From assembly GCF_000819565.1 (NCBI RefSeq), contig NZ_CP004393.1, forward strand, positions 3,162,001-3,226,000: DNA of 64,000 bases. The letters are read 5' to 3'. A program made the position numbers and the translations under genes. Under the pieces are notes generated by a model. The model had not been told where the DNA came from. It searched no databases and saw only the letters and a list, made by a program, of their open reading frames with translations. Within the stretch, counting starts at the first letter, position 1. Each line of letters begins with the position of its first letter. Below, in pieces: positions 10,006 through 18,900 of the stretch. Origin of the DNA: Celeribacter indicus. GTDB lineage: Bacteria > Pseudomonadota > Alphaproteobacteria > Rhodobacterales > Rhodobacteraceae.

Positions 10006-10932
10006 TCATCTGGCGGGCTGGGTGCGCAGCCGCGGGTCGAGCCAGCCGTAGAGCAGGTCCACGATCAGGTTCGAGACCACCATCACCGCCGCGATCAGCA
10101 GCAGGATGCACTGCACCACCGCAAGGTCGCGGTTCGAGACCGAGACGATCAGCAGCCGCCCGATGCCGGGCCAGGAAAAGATCGTCTCGACCACCACCGC
10201 CCCGGCGATCAGCGATCCGACCATGAAGCCGACGATGGTCACGATCGGCACCGCGGCGTTGGGCAGGGCATGGCCGCGCACCACGTCGCGCCACCTGAGG
10301 CCCTTGGCCGAGGCGGTGCGGATATAGGGCTGGCCCAGCACCTCGATCATCGCGGAGCGGGAAAAGCGCGCGAGGATGCCGATGCCGCCGATGGAGATGG
10401 TGATCGCGGGCAGGATCGCGTGCTGCCAGCTCCCGAACCCGCCCGAGGGCAGCACGCCCAGCGTCACGGCAAAGATCAGCACCAGCACCAGCCCCATGAC
10501 GAAGGACGGGATGGTGAAGCCGAGAATGGCGAGAAGGATCACGCCGCGGTCCACCGCGCTGTCGCGGTGCAGCGCGGCGTGGATCCCCGCCGGAATGCCG
10601 ATCGCCAGTTTCAGGATCAGCGCCGGGAGGGTCAGTTGCAGCGTGGCCGGCACGCGCTCGAGCACGAGGTCGATGGCCGGGGAGCGGTCGCGCATCGACA
10701 GGCCGAAATCGCCCGAGAAGATCGCCCCGAGATAGGACAGGTATTGCTGCCAGAGCGGCGCATCGAGCCCCCATTGCCGGCGGAAGGCGTCGATCACGTT
10801 CTGCGGCACGTCGGGGCCGAGCAGCACCTCGGCCGGATCGCCGGACATGCGCAGCACGACGAAGGCGAAGGTCATCACCGCCAGCACCGTGATCAGCGCG
10901 CGCAGCAGGCGAAGGACAACGAAACGGATCAT
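10006..10932 (-). CDS. Dpp/Opp-type ABC transporter permease (DppB class)
   Basis: Permease of 308 residues. The N-terminus MIRFVVLRLLRALITVLAVM is the usual first helix of the DppB/OppB family, followed by the periplasmic segment RMSGDPAEVLLG and DQ/R-rich loop, then the transport domain with EAA-type loop SAKGLRWRDVVRGHALPNA. Start set at 10932 with AGGAGCCCGAG upstream; the open frame extends upstream into the ATPase 3' end but without homology. Ten nt separate it from the preceding ATPase gene. Confidence 0.92.
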   Translation of the reverse strand: MIRFVVLRLLRALITVLAVMTFAFVVLRMSGDPAEVLLGPDVPQNVIDAFRRQWGLDAPLWQQYLSYLGAIFSGDFGLSMRDRSPAIDLVLERVPATLQLTLPALILKLAIGIPAGIHAALHRDSAVDRGVILLAILGFTIPSFVMGLVLVLIFAVTLGVLPSGGFGSWQHAILPAITISIGGIGILARFSRSAMIEVLGQPYIRTASAKGLRWRDVVRGHALPNAAVPIVTIVGFMVGSLIAGAVVVETIFSWPGIGRLLIVSVSNRDLAVVQCILLLIAAVMVVSNLIVDLLYGWLDPRLRTQPAR

Positions 10933-10942
10933 CTCGGGCTCC

Positions 10943-11926
10943 TCATGCGGCGCGCGTCGCCGGCGTGCCGGCAAGGTGGTGGCAGGCGGCCGCGCGCGCG
11001 GGCGCGACCGGTTTCAGCAGGGGCAGCTCGCCGCGGCAGATCTCGGTGGCAAGGGGACAGCGGGGATGGAAGGCGCAGCCCGACGGCCGGCGCGCCGGAT
11101 CCGGCGGCTCCCCCTGGAGGATCACCCGCCCGTCGAGCCGCCGCCCCGGCTCGGGAACCGAGGAGACCAGCGCGCGCGTATAGGGGTGCCGGGGTTCGGC
11201 AAAGACCTCGGCCGCGGGGCCTTCCTCGACGATGCGGCCCAGATACATCACCGCCACCCGGTCGCACAGGTTGCGCACCACCTTCAGGTCGTGGCTGATG
11301 AAGACCATGCCCAGCCGCCGCGCCTGCCGCAGGTCGCGCAGCAGGTTCACCACCTGCGCCTGGATCGAGACGTCCAGCGCGGAGACGGGTTCGTCGCAGA
11401 CCAGCAGGTCGGGCGCGGTGGCGAGCGCACGGGCGATCACGACCCGCTGGCGCTGTCCGCCCGACAGCTCATGCGCATACCGCCCCGCCTGGTCGGGGCG
11501 CAGCCCGACATCCTGCATGAGCGCCGCGACCCGGTCCCGGCGCTCCGCCTCGGTGCCGATGCCGTGGATGTCCAGCGGTTCGCGGATCTGCGCGGCGATG
11601 GTGAGCCGCCGGTCGAGCGCCGCGAGCGGATCCTGATAGACCATCTGCATCCGGGCGCGCAGCCGCCGCCAGCCCGGCGTGGCCGGCGCCGGCATCGGAC
11701 CGCCGTCGAAACGGACCTCGCCCGCCTGCGCCGGATCGACGCCCAGCAGCATCCGGCCCAGCGTCGACTTGCCCGACCCGCTCTCGCCCACGATCCCGAG
11801 CACCTCGCCCGGCATCACCCGCAGGCTGACCCCGTCCACCGCGCGCACCGGCGCCGCCCTGCCGAACAGGCCCTTGCGGCCGGGATAGATCCTGACGAGG
11901 CCGCCGGCCTCCAGAAGCGGGGTCAT
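10943..11926 (-). CDS. Dpp/Opp-type ABC transporter ATP-binding protein (DppF class)
   Basis: ATPase of 327 residues. Walker A GESGSGKS near residues 45-52, Q-loop VYQDPLAALD, signature LSGGQRQR, Walker B LLVCDEPVSALDVS and C-terminal HPYTRALVSSVPEP with the oligopeptide-transporter domain. The true start is the ATG at 11926, which forms an ATGA overlap with the stop of the DppD gene; the same frame is open upstream for about 180 codons as an out-of-frame shadow of DppD. Complete. Confidence 0.92.
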   Translation of the reverse strand: MTPLLEAGGLVRIYPGRKGLFGRAAPVRAVDGVSLRVMPGEVLGIVGESGSGKSTLGRMLLGVDPAQAGEVRFDGGPMPAPATPGWRRLRARMQMVYQDPLAALDRRLTIAAQIREPLDIHGIGTEAERRDRVAALMQDVGLRPDQAGRYAHELSGGQRQRVVIARALATAPDLLVCDEPVSALDVSIQAQVVNLLRDLRQARRLGMVFISHDLKVVRNLCDRVAVMYLGRIVEEGPAAEVFAEPRHPYTRALVSSVPEPGRRLDGRVILQGEPPDPARRPSGCAFHPRCPLATEICRGELPLLKPVAPARAAACHHLAGTPATRAA

Positions 11927-12924
11927 TGCAGCACCTCCTCCCGGCGCGCGGGCCCGTCGGCCTCCGGCGCCGCCCCCCGGAGCGGATAGGCACAGGCGAG
12001 GCTGCGGCGGTCCCGCTGCGGCAGCAGCCGCGGTGCCTCCTCGTCGCAGAACCGCCGGGCACGGGCACAGCGCGGCGCAAAGGCGCAGCCGGACGGCAGC
12101 TTTCGCGGATCGGGCACCGTGCCGGGGATCGGCACCAGCGGCGTGCGGGGGCCGTGAAGCCGCGGGATCGCGTCGAACAGGCCGCGCGTATAGGGGTGAT
12201 GCGGCTGATCGAACAAAAGATCGACCGGGCCCTGCTCGACGATCCGGCCGGCATACATCACATGGACCCGCTCGCAGACCTGCGCCACCGCGCCGAGGTC
12301 GTGGCTGATGAAGACCAGCGCCATGTTCATCTCCGCGCGAAGCCGCGACAGCAGGTCGAGCACCTGCGCCTGGATCGTCGCGTCGAGCGCGGTCGTCGGC
12401 TCGTCCGCGACCAGAAGCTCGGGCTCTCCGGCCAGCGCCATGGCGATCATCAGCCGCTGGCACTGGCCGCCGGAAAACTCGTGCGGATAAAGGGAGAAGC
12501 GGCCCGCCGCGTCGGGAATGCCGACGAGGTCCATCAGCCGCAGCGCCTCGGCCCGCGCCGCCCGCCCGGTCAGCCCCCGATGCAGGCGCAGCGCCTCGCA
12601 GAGCTGCCGGCCGACCTTCAGCACCGGGTTCAGCGCGCTCGACGGATCCTGGAAGATCATCGCGATCCGGCCACCGCGCACCGTCTCGAGTTTCGCCTGC
12701 GGCGCGCCGGAGAGGTCGGTGTCGCCCAGCCGGACCGAGCCGGAAACCGACGCCCTGGACGGCAGCAGGCCCAGCGCCGCGAGCCAGGTCACGGACTTGC
12801 CGCAGCCGCTTTCGCCCACGAGCCCCACCGCCTCCCCCGGCGCGACATCGAGGTCGATGCCATGCAGGACGGGAACGCCGTCGAAGGCGACGCGCAGGTC
12901 GCGGATCTCGATCAGATTGGACAT
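11923..12924 (-). CDS. Dpp/Opp-type ABC transporter ATP-binding protein (DppD class)
   Basis: ATPase of 333 residues. Walker A GESGCGKS near residue 36, Q-loop FQDPSSALNP, signature FSGGQCQRL (a Cys in place of the usual Arg), Walker [15 protein letters not shown], and the C-terminal oligopeptide domain (HPYTRGLFDAIPRL; CAFAPRCARARRFC). Precedes DppF with a 4-nt overlap. Lies 154 nt after the binding-protein gene, with a hairpin in the gap. Confidence 0.92.
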   Translation of the reverse strand: MSNLIEIRDLRVAFDGVPVLHGIDLDVAPGEAVGLVGESGCGKSVTWLAALGLLPSRASVSGSVRLGDTDLSGAPQAKLETVRGGRIAMIFQDPSSALNPVLKVGRQLCEALRLHRGLTGRAARAEALRLMDLVGIPDAAGRFSLYPHEFSGGQCQRLMIAMALAGEPELLVADEPTTALDATIQAQVLDLLSRLRAEMNMALVFISHDLGAVAQVCERVHVMYAGRIVEQGPVDLLFDQPHHPYTRGLFDAIPRLHGPRTPLVPIPGTVPDPRKLPSGCAFAPRCARARRFCDEEAPRLLPQRDRRSLACAYPLRGAAPEADGPARREEVLQ

Positions 12925-13036
12925 CGGATTTCCTTTCGGATCAGGTCGGAAGGGTCAGGAAGATCAGGGAAACGGACGCGGCAACGGGAAGCGGCCATGG
13001 CAGTCCCCCGCCGCCGCGACGGACAGCGCGCAGACC

Positions 13037-13059
13037 CCGGCGGGCATGACACCCGCCGG
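13037..13059 (-). repeat. Intercistronic hairpin after the binding-protein gene
   Basis: CCGGCGGG at 13037-13044 and CCCGCCGG at 13052-13059 form a perfect 8-bp stem with a 7-nt loop, 20 nt past the stop of the solute-binding-protein gene. No T-run. Such hairpins often stabilise the binding-protein part of a polycistronic mRNA; role inferred from position. Confidence 0.5.
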
Positions 13060-13078
13060 AGATCTCATCCTGTCGCGA

Positions 13079-14719
13079 TCAGCCGCTCGTCGGCCAGTTC
13101 GAGGCGCGGAAGTCCATGGCGAAGGCCGGCGCGGCCTTCCAGCCGAGATCGGCGCGCATGCCGGTGAACACCGCGTTCTGGTGCAGCACCTGATAGGCCG
13201 GATCCTCGCGCTCGGCGATCTCCAGCATCCGGGCGATCGCCTTCTTGCGCTGCGCCCGGTCGGTCGAGGTCTCCATCACCACCGACAGCTCGTTCAGCTC
13301 GGCATTCGACCAGTCCTGCTTCTGCTGCACCTCGCCATTCGGGCCGAACTGCACCACCATCGGCGTGATCGGATCGTTGATCGAGTTCGACGCCGACCAG
13401 TCGCGCACCCCCTTGACCCCCGCCGGGTCGTGGATCTGGCCCCAGTTCTCCTTCATCTCGATCTCGACGTTCAGCCCGACCTGCTTCCACATCTCGACCA
13501 TGATCTGACCGTTCGCGGTCTGGTTGGTGTAGTAGTTGTTGAGCAACCGATAGGGGATCGCATCGCCCTTGTAGCCCGCCTGTTGCAGCAGCTCGCGCGC
13601 CAGCTCGGGGTTGTATTCCGGGGCGGCCCAGCCCTCGATGAACATGTCGGAGCTGCGGAAGCTCTCGAATTGCAGGCCGGCGGGAACGTTGGTCATACCG
13701 GCCCAGAGCGCCTGCACGATGGCGTCGCGGTCGATCGCATGGGTCATGGCGCGGCGCACCAGCGGATCGGCGAGGATCTCGTTCTGGGTGTTGAAGACCG
13801 AGATGCGGTGGTTCCAGATGGTCGAATTCTGCACCTCGAACCCGTCCGCGCCCATCACGTTGCCGATCTGGTCCGGCGGCAGGTCGCAGGCGAAATCGTA
13901 TTCGCCGGAGAGCAGCCCGTTCACGCGGCTGGCGACCTCGGGCACCTCGACGAAGGTGATCCGTTCGAGCGGCGGGCGGCCGCCCCAGTAATCGTCGAAG
14001 GCGACCAGCGTCAGCGACACGTCGGGGCGGTGCTGCTCGACCCTGTAGGGGCCGGTGGTGACGGGGCTGGAGGCCCATTCCGCATAGGAGGCGGCTTCGT
14101 CCCAGGCGCGGCGGTTGGCGATCTGGCTGCCGAAGGCATAGAGCCGGCCTTCCAGCGTCACGTCCGGCGTCGCGTTGTGGAAGCGCACGGTATACTTGTC
14201 CACCACCTCGACCCCCTGAAGCGACGGCCACAGGCGGCGGCCGATGCCCGGCAGGGTGGCCGGAAGGTCCTTGGCCGTCTCGGGCTTGAAATCCTCGGCG
14301 AAGATCGTCTCGCCGCCGACCGGCCGGGTGTCGCCGAAGACGCGCTCCGGCGAGAAGGAAAAGGCGACGTCCTCGGCGGTCATCTCGTCGCCGTTGTGGA
14401 ACTTCACGCCCTGCCGCAGCTTCAGCTCCAGCGTCTTGTCGTCGATGCGCGTCCATTCCGTCGCCAGCCCCGGCACCGGCCCCTGGTCGCCCATCCAGTC
14501 GCGCAGGATGAGCCCCTCCCACAGGTTCGGGAAGAAGACGCGCTCGCCGACGTTGGACTGTTCGTTCCAGATGTCGAGCGTGTTGTTGTTGGTGATCTTC
14601 TGAACCGCGACGGTGACCGAGGGACGGCTGCCCTGGGCGCGCAGGTAGCCGGGCAGCACGAGCCCGCCGGCGGCGGCGCCCATCATTCCGAGCGCATGGC
14701 GTCGATTTAGTCTGATCAT
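13079..14719 (-). CDS. Solute-binding protein of a Dpp/Opp-type ABC importer (SBP_bac_5 family), Tat-exported
   Basis: Periplasmic binding protein, 546 residues. The N-terminus carries a twin-arginine signal (NRRHALGMMG followed by an Ala/Gly-rich hydrophobic stretch and a LRAQG cleavage region), so it is probably exported folded; that is less common for this family than Sec export. The mature part has the family 5 pattern: KLRQGVKFHNGDEMTAEDV near residue 95, then LADPLVRRAMTHAIDRDAI around 320. First gene of the importer operon, whose last gene is a phosphodiesterase. Ligand unknown; peptides, sugars, glycerophosphodiesters and opines are all bound by members of this family. Confidence 0.92.
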   Translation of the reverse strand: MIRLNRRHALGMMGAAAGGLVLPGYLRAQGSRPSVTVAVQKITNNNTLDIWNEQSNVGERVFFPNLWEGLILRDWMGDQGPVPGLATEWTRIDDKTLELKLRQGVKFHNGDEMTAEDVAFSFSPERVFGDTRPVGGETIFAEDFKPETAKDLPATLPGIGRRLWPSLQGVEVVDKYTVRFHNATPDVTLEGRLYAFGSQIANRRAWDEAASYAEWASSPVTTGPYRVEQHRPDVSLTLVAFDDYWGGRPPLERITFVEVPEVASRVNGLLSGEYDFACDLPPDQIGNVMGADGFEVQNSTIWNHRISVFNTQNEILADPLVRRAMTHAIDRDAIVQALWAGMTNVPAGLQFESFRSSDMFIEGWAAPEYNPELARELLQQAGYKGDAIPYRLLNNYYTNQTANGQIMVEMWKQVGLNVEIEMKENWGQIHDPAGVKGVRDWSASNSINDPITPMVVQFGPNGEVQQKQDWSNAELNELSVVMETSTDRAQRKKAIARMLEIAEREDPAYQVLHQNAVFTGMRADLGWKAAPAFAMDFRASNWPTSG

Positions 14720-14866
14720 GTTCCTGTCTCCTGGACTGTCGGATAACCGGGGGATGTGCCGGGATTGAATTTCGCCTGCCGGCCGCTGTCGCTGCCGGAC
14801 ATGCCCCAGTTGAAACCCGCTGGATGTGACAGTTCCGAGACGCTTTGATTACCGTTCCGCGAAATT

Positions 14867-14881
14867 TGGAGAAATACTCCA
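14867..14881. promoter_or_regulatory. Inverted repeat in the divergent promoter (candidate operator)
   Basis: TGGAG-AAATA-CTCCA, perfect 5-bp arms. It lies in the 306-bp gap (14720-15025) between the importer operon and the sugar-isomerase-like gene, 148 bp upstream of the binding-protein start. An RpiR regulator ends the divergent operon and is the natural candidate to bind here. Confidence 0.45.
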
Positions 14882-14893
14882 CATCACGACGGA

Positions 14894-14917
14894 AGTATGA
14901 AGTTTTGTAATCATACT
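14894..14917. promoter_or_regulatory. Inverted repeat, 7+10+7 (candidate operator)
   Basis: AGTATGA at 14894-14900 and TCATACT at 14911-14917 are perfect inverted arms with an AT-rich 10-bp spacer; arm centres are 17 bp apart, close to two helical turns. Located in the AT-rich centre of the divergent promoter region, 13 bp from the shorter inverted repeat. Nothing else gene-like is visible in this gap. Confidence 0.5.
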
Positions 14918-15025
14918 GTCACAGATCCTGCGTAGCCGACAGGCATCGGAGGCGCCGAAAGGGCCCCTTCCCCACAGGTTTCCGGTCGGCCCCGGCCGGT
15001 GAGTCCACAGGTTACGGAGCGACCA

Positions 15026-15844
15026 ATGACATCCCTTCCCGTTCTCGGCGCGGCCATGCCGCTCGATGTTCTCGAAACCCATGGCGACTGGATCAAGGCC
15101 GGCCAGCGCGACCTCGAACTCCAGGACTTCATCACCGCCGACGTCCTCAACGGCGACTGGATGCCGCTGGTCGACCGTGCGCGCACCCTGCTCGACGGCC
15201 ATACCGGGCGGCTGGGAATCCACGGGCCGTTCTGGGGGCTGTCGCTGGCCAATCCCGACCCGGAGCTGCGCGCCCTCGTCACCCGGCGCATGGACCAGGG
15301 GCTGGCGGTCTGCGAGGCGCTCGGCGCGACGCAGATGGTGATCCACAGCCCCTACTCCACCTGGATGCACAACAATCTCGACAATCATCCCGACGCCCGG
15401 CAGGAGGTGGTGGACCTGGTCCATGCCACGCTCGACCCGGTGATCGCCCGTGCCGAGGACAGCAACGTGACCCTGGTCCTCGAGAATATCGAGGACAAGG
15501 ATCCCGACGCCCGCTGCGATCTCGCCCGCAGCTTCGACAGCCCGGCGGTGCGCGTGTCGATCGACACCGGCCATGCGCATTACGCGCACGGGTCGACCGG
15601 GGCGCCGCCCGTCGATTACTACGTCCACCGGGCCGGCAACCTGCTCGAGCACATCCACCTCCAGGATGCCGACGGCCATGCCGACCGCCACTGGGAGATC
15701 GGCCGGGGAAGCGTGAACTGGCACGCGGTCTTTGCCGCGCTCGGCCGGCTGGAGAGCAGGCCGCGGCTGATCCTCGAACTGCGCGACAAGTCCGGCGTGA
15801 TCCCCTCCGCGGAGCGTCTGTCCGCCCTGGGCCTCGCCCGGTGA
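15026..15844 (+). CDS. Xylose-isomerase-like TIM-barrel (sugar phosphate isomerase/epimerase family)
   Basis: 272 residues, AP-endonuclease-2-type TIM barrel, cytoplasmic. Metal-ligand-bearing strands can be seen: LGIHGPFWGLS near residue 67, MVIHSPYSTW near 105, TLVLENIEDKD near 145, VRVSIDTGHAHYAH near 175, HIHLQDADGHADRHWEIG near 205, and the final LILELRDKSG. These carry the Glu/Asp/His set expected of the family. The start at 15026 has CGGAG 6 nt upstream. First gene of an operon divergent from the Dpp importer and followed by a HAD phosphatase and an RpiR regulator, so a carbohydrate or polyol phosphate route is likely. Exact reaction not predictable. Confidence 0.82.
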   Translation: MTSLPVLGAAMPLDVLETHGDWIKAGQRDLELQDFITADVLNGDWMPLVDRARTLLDGHTGRLGIHGPFWGLSLANPDPELRALVTRRMDQGLAVCEALGATQMVIHSPYSTWMHNNLDNHPDARQEVVDLVHATLDPVIARAEDSNVTLVLENIEDKDPDARCDLARSFDSPAVRVSIDTGHAHYAHGSTGAPPVDYYVHRAGNLLEHIHLQDADGHADRHWEIGRGSVNWHAVFAALGRLESRPRLILELRDKSGVIPSAERLSALGLAR

Positions 15845-15896
15845 GCGGGGAGAGGCGCGGCGCCGCGCGCGGCGGCAGGGCGGCGAAGGACCGGCG

Positions 15897-16559
15897 ATGA
15901 CCGACCTGATCTGCTTCGATTGCGACGGGGTTCTGGTGGACAGCGAGGTGCTGGCCACCCGGACCACGGTCGACTGCCTCGCGGAGCTGGGGATCGCCCT
16001 CAGCCCGGCCGAGGCCGCGGCGCTGTTCACCGGCAAGAGCGCGGAGGCGGCGCATCGCGCCCTGCGCGACGCCTGCGGGATCGCGCTGCCCGCGACATAC
16101 CAGGCGCGGTTCGACCGGCTGCTGTTCCGGCGGTTCCGCGAAGAGCTGACGCCGGTGCCGGGGATCGCGGAGCTTCTGGCCAGGCTGCATCTGCCGTCCT
16201 GCGTGACCTCGAACAGCGGCCATGCGCGGCTGGCCCTCGCCCTGCGCCTGACCGGGCTTGCCGGCCATTTCGGGTCCCGCGTCTTCAGCGCCGCCGATGT
16301 CGCGCACGGCAAACCCGCCCCCGACCTGTTCCACTTCGCCGCCGGCCGGCTCGGCGCGGATCCGCGCCGATGCCTCGTGATCGACGACAGCGTGTCGGGC
16401 ATCGCCGGGGCGGTGGCGGCCGGCGCCCGCGCCATCGGCTTCACCGGCGGCAGCCATAGCGGGCCCGACCATGCCGCCCGCCTGAGGGACGCCGGAGCCG
16501 CCCGCGTCGTGGGATCCGCGCAGGAGCTGACCGCGCTGCTGCGCGTCGAGGCGGCGTGA
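15897..16559 (+). CDS. HAD-superfamily hydrolase (beta-phosphoglucomutase/phosphatase type)
   Basis: 220 residues. Motif I FDCDGVLVDSE at residues 7-17 with both catalytic Asp, a helical cap domain at about 20-85, motif II SNSGH (Ser), motif III Lys in HGKPAPD, and motif IV VIDDSVSG. The layout is that of the beta-phosphoglucomutase/2-deoxyglucose-6-phosphatase group. It lies 52 nt after the isomerase-like gene. It probably dephosphorylates, or moves the phosphate on, the sugar or polyol phosphate handled by this locus (inference). Confidence 0.9.
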   Translation: MTDLICFDCDGVLVDSEVLATRTTVDCLAELGIALSPAEAAALFTGKSAEAAHRALRDACGIALPATYQARFDRLLFRRFREELTPVPGIAELLARLHLPSCVTSNSGHARLALALRLTGLAGHFGSRVFSAADVAHGKPAPDLFHFAAGRLGADPRRCLVIDDSVSGIAGAVAAGARAIGFTGGSHSGPDHAARLRDAGAARVVGSAQELTALLRVEAA

Positions 16560-16636
16560 TCCGCGCCCGGCGGCGATGACAGCGCCGGATCGGGTGCTAT
16601 CATGCGGCAGCCGGGCCGGCCGCGAAGGGGGGAACC

Positions 16637-17416
16637 ATGCAGACCATATCCGAGAAGACGGGGATGATCCGGGACGCCCTGCGCCTCATCGAGGCCAGCC
16701 GCGACGACCTGCCCGACGCGCTGGCGCGGATCGCCGATTTCATCCTGCGCGAGCCCGAGGTGGCGGTGCGCGCCTCGATGTCCGATCTCGCCGTGCTGTC
16801 GGGCAGCGGCGAGGCCAGCATCGCCCGCTTCTGCCGCAAGCTGGGCTTCGACGGCTTCCCGGCCTTCAAGATCGCCCTGGCCTCGGACATCGCCTATCGC
16901 AACGGTGCACAGCCGCGGGAGACCGATCTCGGCACGCGGATCAGCGATGCCGTGCGCGCGACGGTGGACGGCATCCCCGAGGCCGACCTGCGCGAGATCG
17001 CCGACCGGCTGCGCGCCGCGCGGCATATCGACATCTTCGGCTCGGGCGTCTCCGGCATCGTCGCCCAGCTCTACGCCTACCGGTTCTCGCGGATCGGGCT
17101 GGTGGCGCGCGGCCTCCAGGACCCGGTCGTGGCCGAGGAGATCGCCGGCGCGCTCGACGCGCATTCGGTCTACATGACCATTTCCGAAACCGGGCTCACC
17201 GCCCGCACGGAGCGCATGCTGTCGATCGCCGGGGAGCGCGGCGCCTACCGGGTGGCCGTGTCGGGCCGCCGGATCGCCGATCTCGGCCGGCTCTGCGAGA
17301 AGATCCTGATCGCCACCCCGCTGTCCCCGCTGCCCGAGCGCGGCGAGCTCGGCCCGGTCGTGGCCAAGCTCGTCCTGTGCGAATTGCTGGCCGAACGGGT
17401 CAGGTGCGGCGGCTGA
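16637..17416 (+). CDS. RpiR-family transcriptional regulator (HTH + SIS)
   Basis: 259 residues. N-terminal HTH_6 domain (LPDALARIADFILREPEV then the recognition part SDLAVLSGSGEASIARFCRKLG), followed by a sugar isomerase (SIS) effector domain from about residue 125 (HIDIFGSGVSGIVAQLYAYR). The family senses phosphosugars. Starts at ATG 16637 after GGGGGG. Third gene downstream of the isomerase-like protein and HAD phosphatase; probably controls both this operon and the divergent Dpp operon through sites at 14867-14917 (inference). Confidence 0.92.
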   Translation: MQTISEKTGMIRDALRLIEASRDDLPDALARIADFILREPEVAVRASMSDLAVLSGSGEASIARFCRKLGFDGFPAFKIALASDIAYRNGAQPRETDLGTRISDAVRATVDGIPEADLREIADRLRAARHIDIFGSGVSGIVAQLYAYRFSRIGLVARGLQDPVVAEEIAGALDAHSVYMTISETGLTARTERMLSIAGERGAYRVAVSGRRIADLGRLCEKILIATPLSPLPERGELGPVVAKLVLCELLAERVRCGG

Positions 17417-17799
17417 GGCGGCGCGGGGGGAGGCGACGAGGCGCGGAGCGGAGCGTCCCGCCTCCTCCGCGCTGCCGTGGCGCCGCCGGTCGGGGCCCAC
17501 CGAACGCCCCGCACGCCGCACCCGAACCGGGGCAAGCGACGAGATGCCGGTGCCCCCCGACCTGATCCAGGCCGCAAACTCGCTGTCATGTCGCATGAAA
17601 CCCTCCACGAAATGTCCCCGCAAAATCATGTCCCCAGGATAGCGCCTCCGGCCTAAGACTCCGTTAATCCCCCGCACGCCCCCCTGGCACGCCGGGAAAT
17701 CCGGTGTCCGGGTCGCGTCCATGACTTGTCAGACGACGCATATTTTGGGCCGGCAGCGCAAAACTTGTGCGTTTGCCGCCACGAGTCCGCCTTTGCGAT
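17417..17799. other. Intergenic region without a recognisable gene
   Basis: GC-rich for the first 250 bp, then more AT-rich towards the LacI gene. I see no conserved protein or RNA here. The last 70 bp before the gene (17800-17870) hold the operator-like palindrome listed separately. Confidence 0.5.
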
Positions 17800-17819
17800 G
17801 ATTAATCGTTTAATTAATC
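17800..17819. promoter_or_regulatory. Perfect inverted repeat, candidate operator of the LacI regulator
   Basis: GATTAAT-CGTTTA-ATTAATC, perfect 7-bp arms with a 6-bp spacer, in the AT-rich leader 52 bp upstream of the LacI start. It also contains a direct repeat of ATTAATCGTT. Likely an autoregulatory operator that also controls the downstream nucleoside operon. Confidence 0.55.
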
Positions 17820-17870
17820 GTTCAAACCGCGTATCCGCTGTGATTATTCGTTTCATCAAAGAGGATGCGA

Positions 17871-18842
17871 ATGATCAGTCTCAAGCATATCGCGCGTGAA
17901 ATGGGAGTCTCGACGGCGACCGTGTCGAATGCGCTTTCGGGGAAAGGGCGGGTGTCGAGCGCCCTGGCGGAGCGCATCCGGACCTATGCCATCAGCGCCG
18001 GCTATCGCCCGAGTTCCGCCGCGCGGGCGCTCAAGACCGGTCAGAGCGGAATCCTCGGGCTGGTGATGCCCGACCTGACCAATCCGCTGTTTCCGTCCTT
18101 TGCCCGCCATGTGTCGGTTGCCGCCGAATCCCACGGGCTCGGCATCCTCATCGGGGATTCCCGCGGCGATGCCGCCCGGCAGGGCGCGGCGATCTCGCAT
18201 CTCGTCGGGCGCGGTGTGGACGGCATCATCATCGTGCCCCAGAAAGGCACCTCGCCCGTCATCCCGCGCGTGCCGGGCGTCGTGATCAACACCCGGTCCG
18301 ATCCCCGTTCGACCGTATCCGCGGATCACGGCGGCGGCGGGCGCCTGCTGGGCGCGCATATCGCGGGGCTCGGACACCGGCAGGTGGTCCTGCTCGGCGG
18401 GGATGCGATTTCCGAGGTGCAGCGCGACCGCGTTCGGGGCATGGCCGGGGGGCTGGGCGACGGCGTGTCGCATGAGATCCTCTGGGGCGAGGCCGGGATG
18501 GCCGCGCTCCCCGATCATGTGAGGCGCGGCGCGACCGCCGTTCTGGCCACCTCGGACCTGCTGGCGCTCGGCGCCCATTCCCATCTCAGCCGCGCAGGCT
18601 ATCGCGTGCCCGAAGACGTCAGCCTGACGGGATTCGACGACCTGCCCTTCGCGACCGTGATGCACCCGGCGCTGACGACCACGGCCCAGAATGTCGAGGC
18701 CATCGCGGAATATGCGCTTGGCGCGATCACGCGCATGATCGCCGGGGAGGACGATCTTCCGGGAGGCCACGCGATCCCCATGCGCCTTGTCGTCAGGGCC
18801 TCGAGCGCCGCGCCTCCCGATGTTTGCCGGGACGCCTCCTGA
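17871..18842 (+). CDS. LacI-family regulator of the purine nucleoside operon
   Basis: 323 residues. Helix-turn-helix SLKHIAREMGVSTATVSNAL at the N-terminus, hinge region with the minor-groove Leu replaced (SSAARALKTG), then the effector domain (LGLVMPDLTNPLFPSFARHV; DVSLTGFDDLPFATVMHP). The start ATG at 17871 is preferred over 17865 because AAGAGG sits at proper spacing. It is co-directional with and 58 nt before the binding-protein gene. Nucleoside-responsive LacI members (PurR, CytR) exist in enterics; that this one senses a purine is inference from context. Confidence 0.9.
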   Translation: MISLKHIAREMGVSTATVSNALSGKGRVSSALAERIRTYAISAGYRPSSAARALKTGQSGILGLVMPDLTNPLFPSFARHVSVAAESHGLGILIGDSRGDAARQGAAISHLVGRGVDGIIIVPQKGTSPVIPRVPGVVINTRSDPRSTVSADHGGGGRLLGAHIAGLGHRQVVLLGGDAISEVQRDRVRGMAGGLGDGVSHEILWGEAGMAALPDHVRRGATAVLATSDLLALGAHSHLSRAGYRVPEDVSLTGFDDLPFATVMHPALTTTAQNVEAIAEYALGAITRMIAGEDDLPGGHAIPMRLVVRASSAAPPDVCRDAS

Positions 18843-18900
18843 TGTCCCCCAGACCCCGCCCCCGCCCCGAGACCCGACCCAACCAACACGGAGAAAAACG

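Noticed and set aside
14849..17722. Minus-strand frame of over 900 codons across the isomerase, HAD and RpiR genes
   Set aside because: It spans three recognisable plus-strand genes and their intergenic gaps, with no domain of its own.
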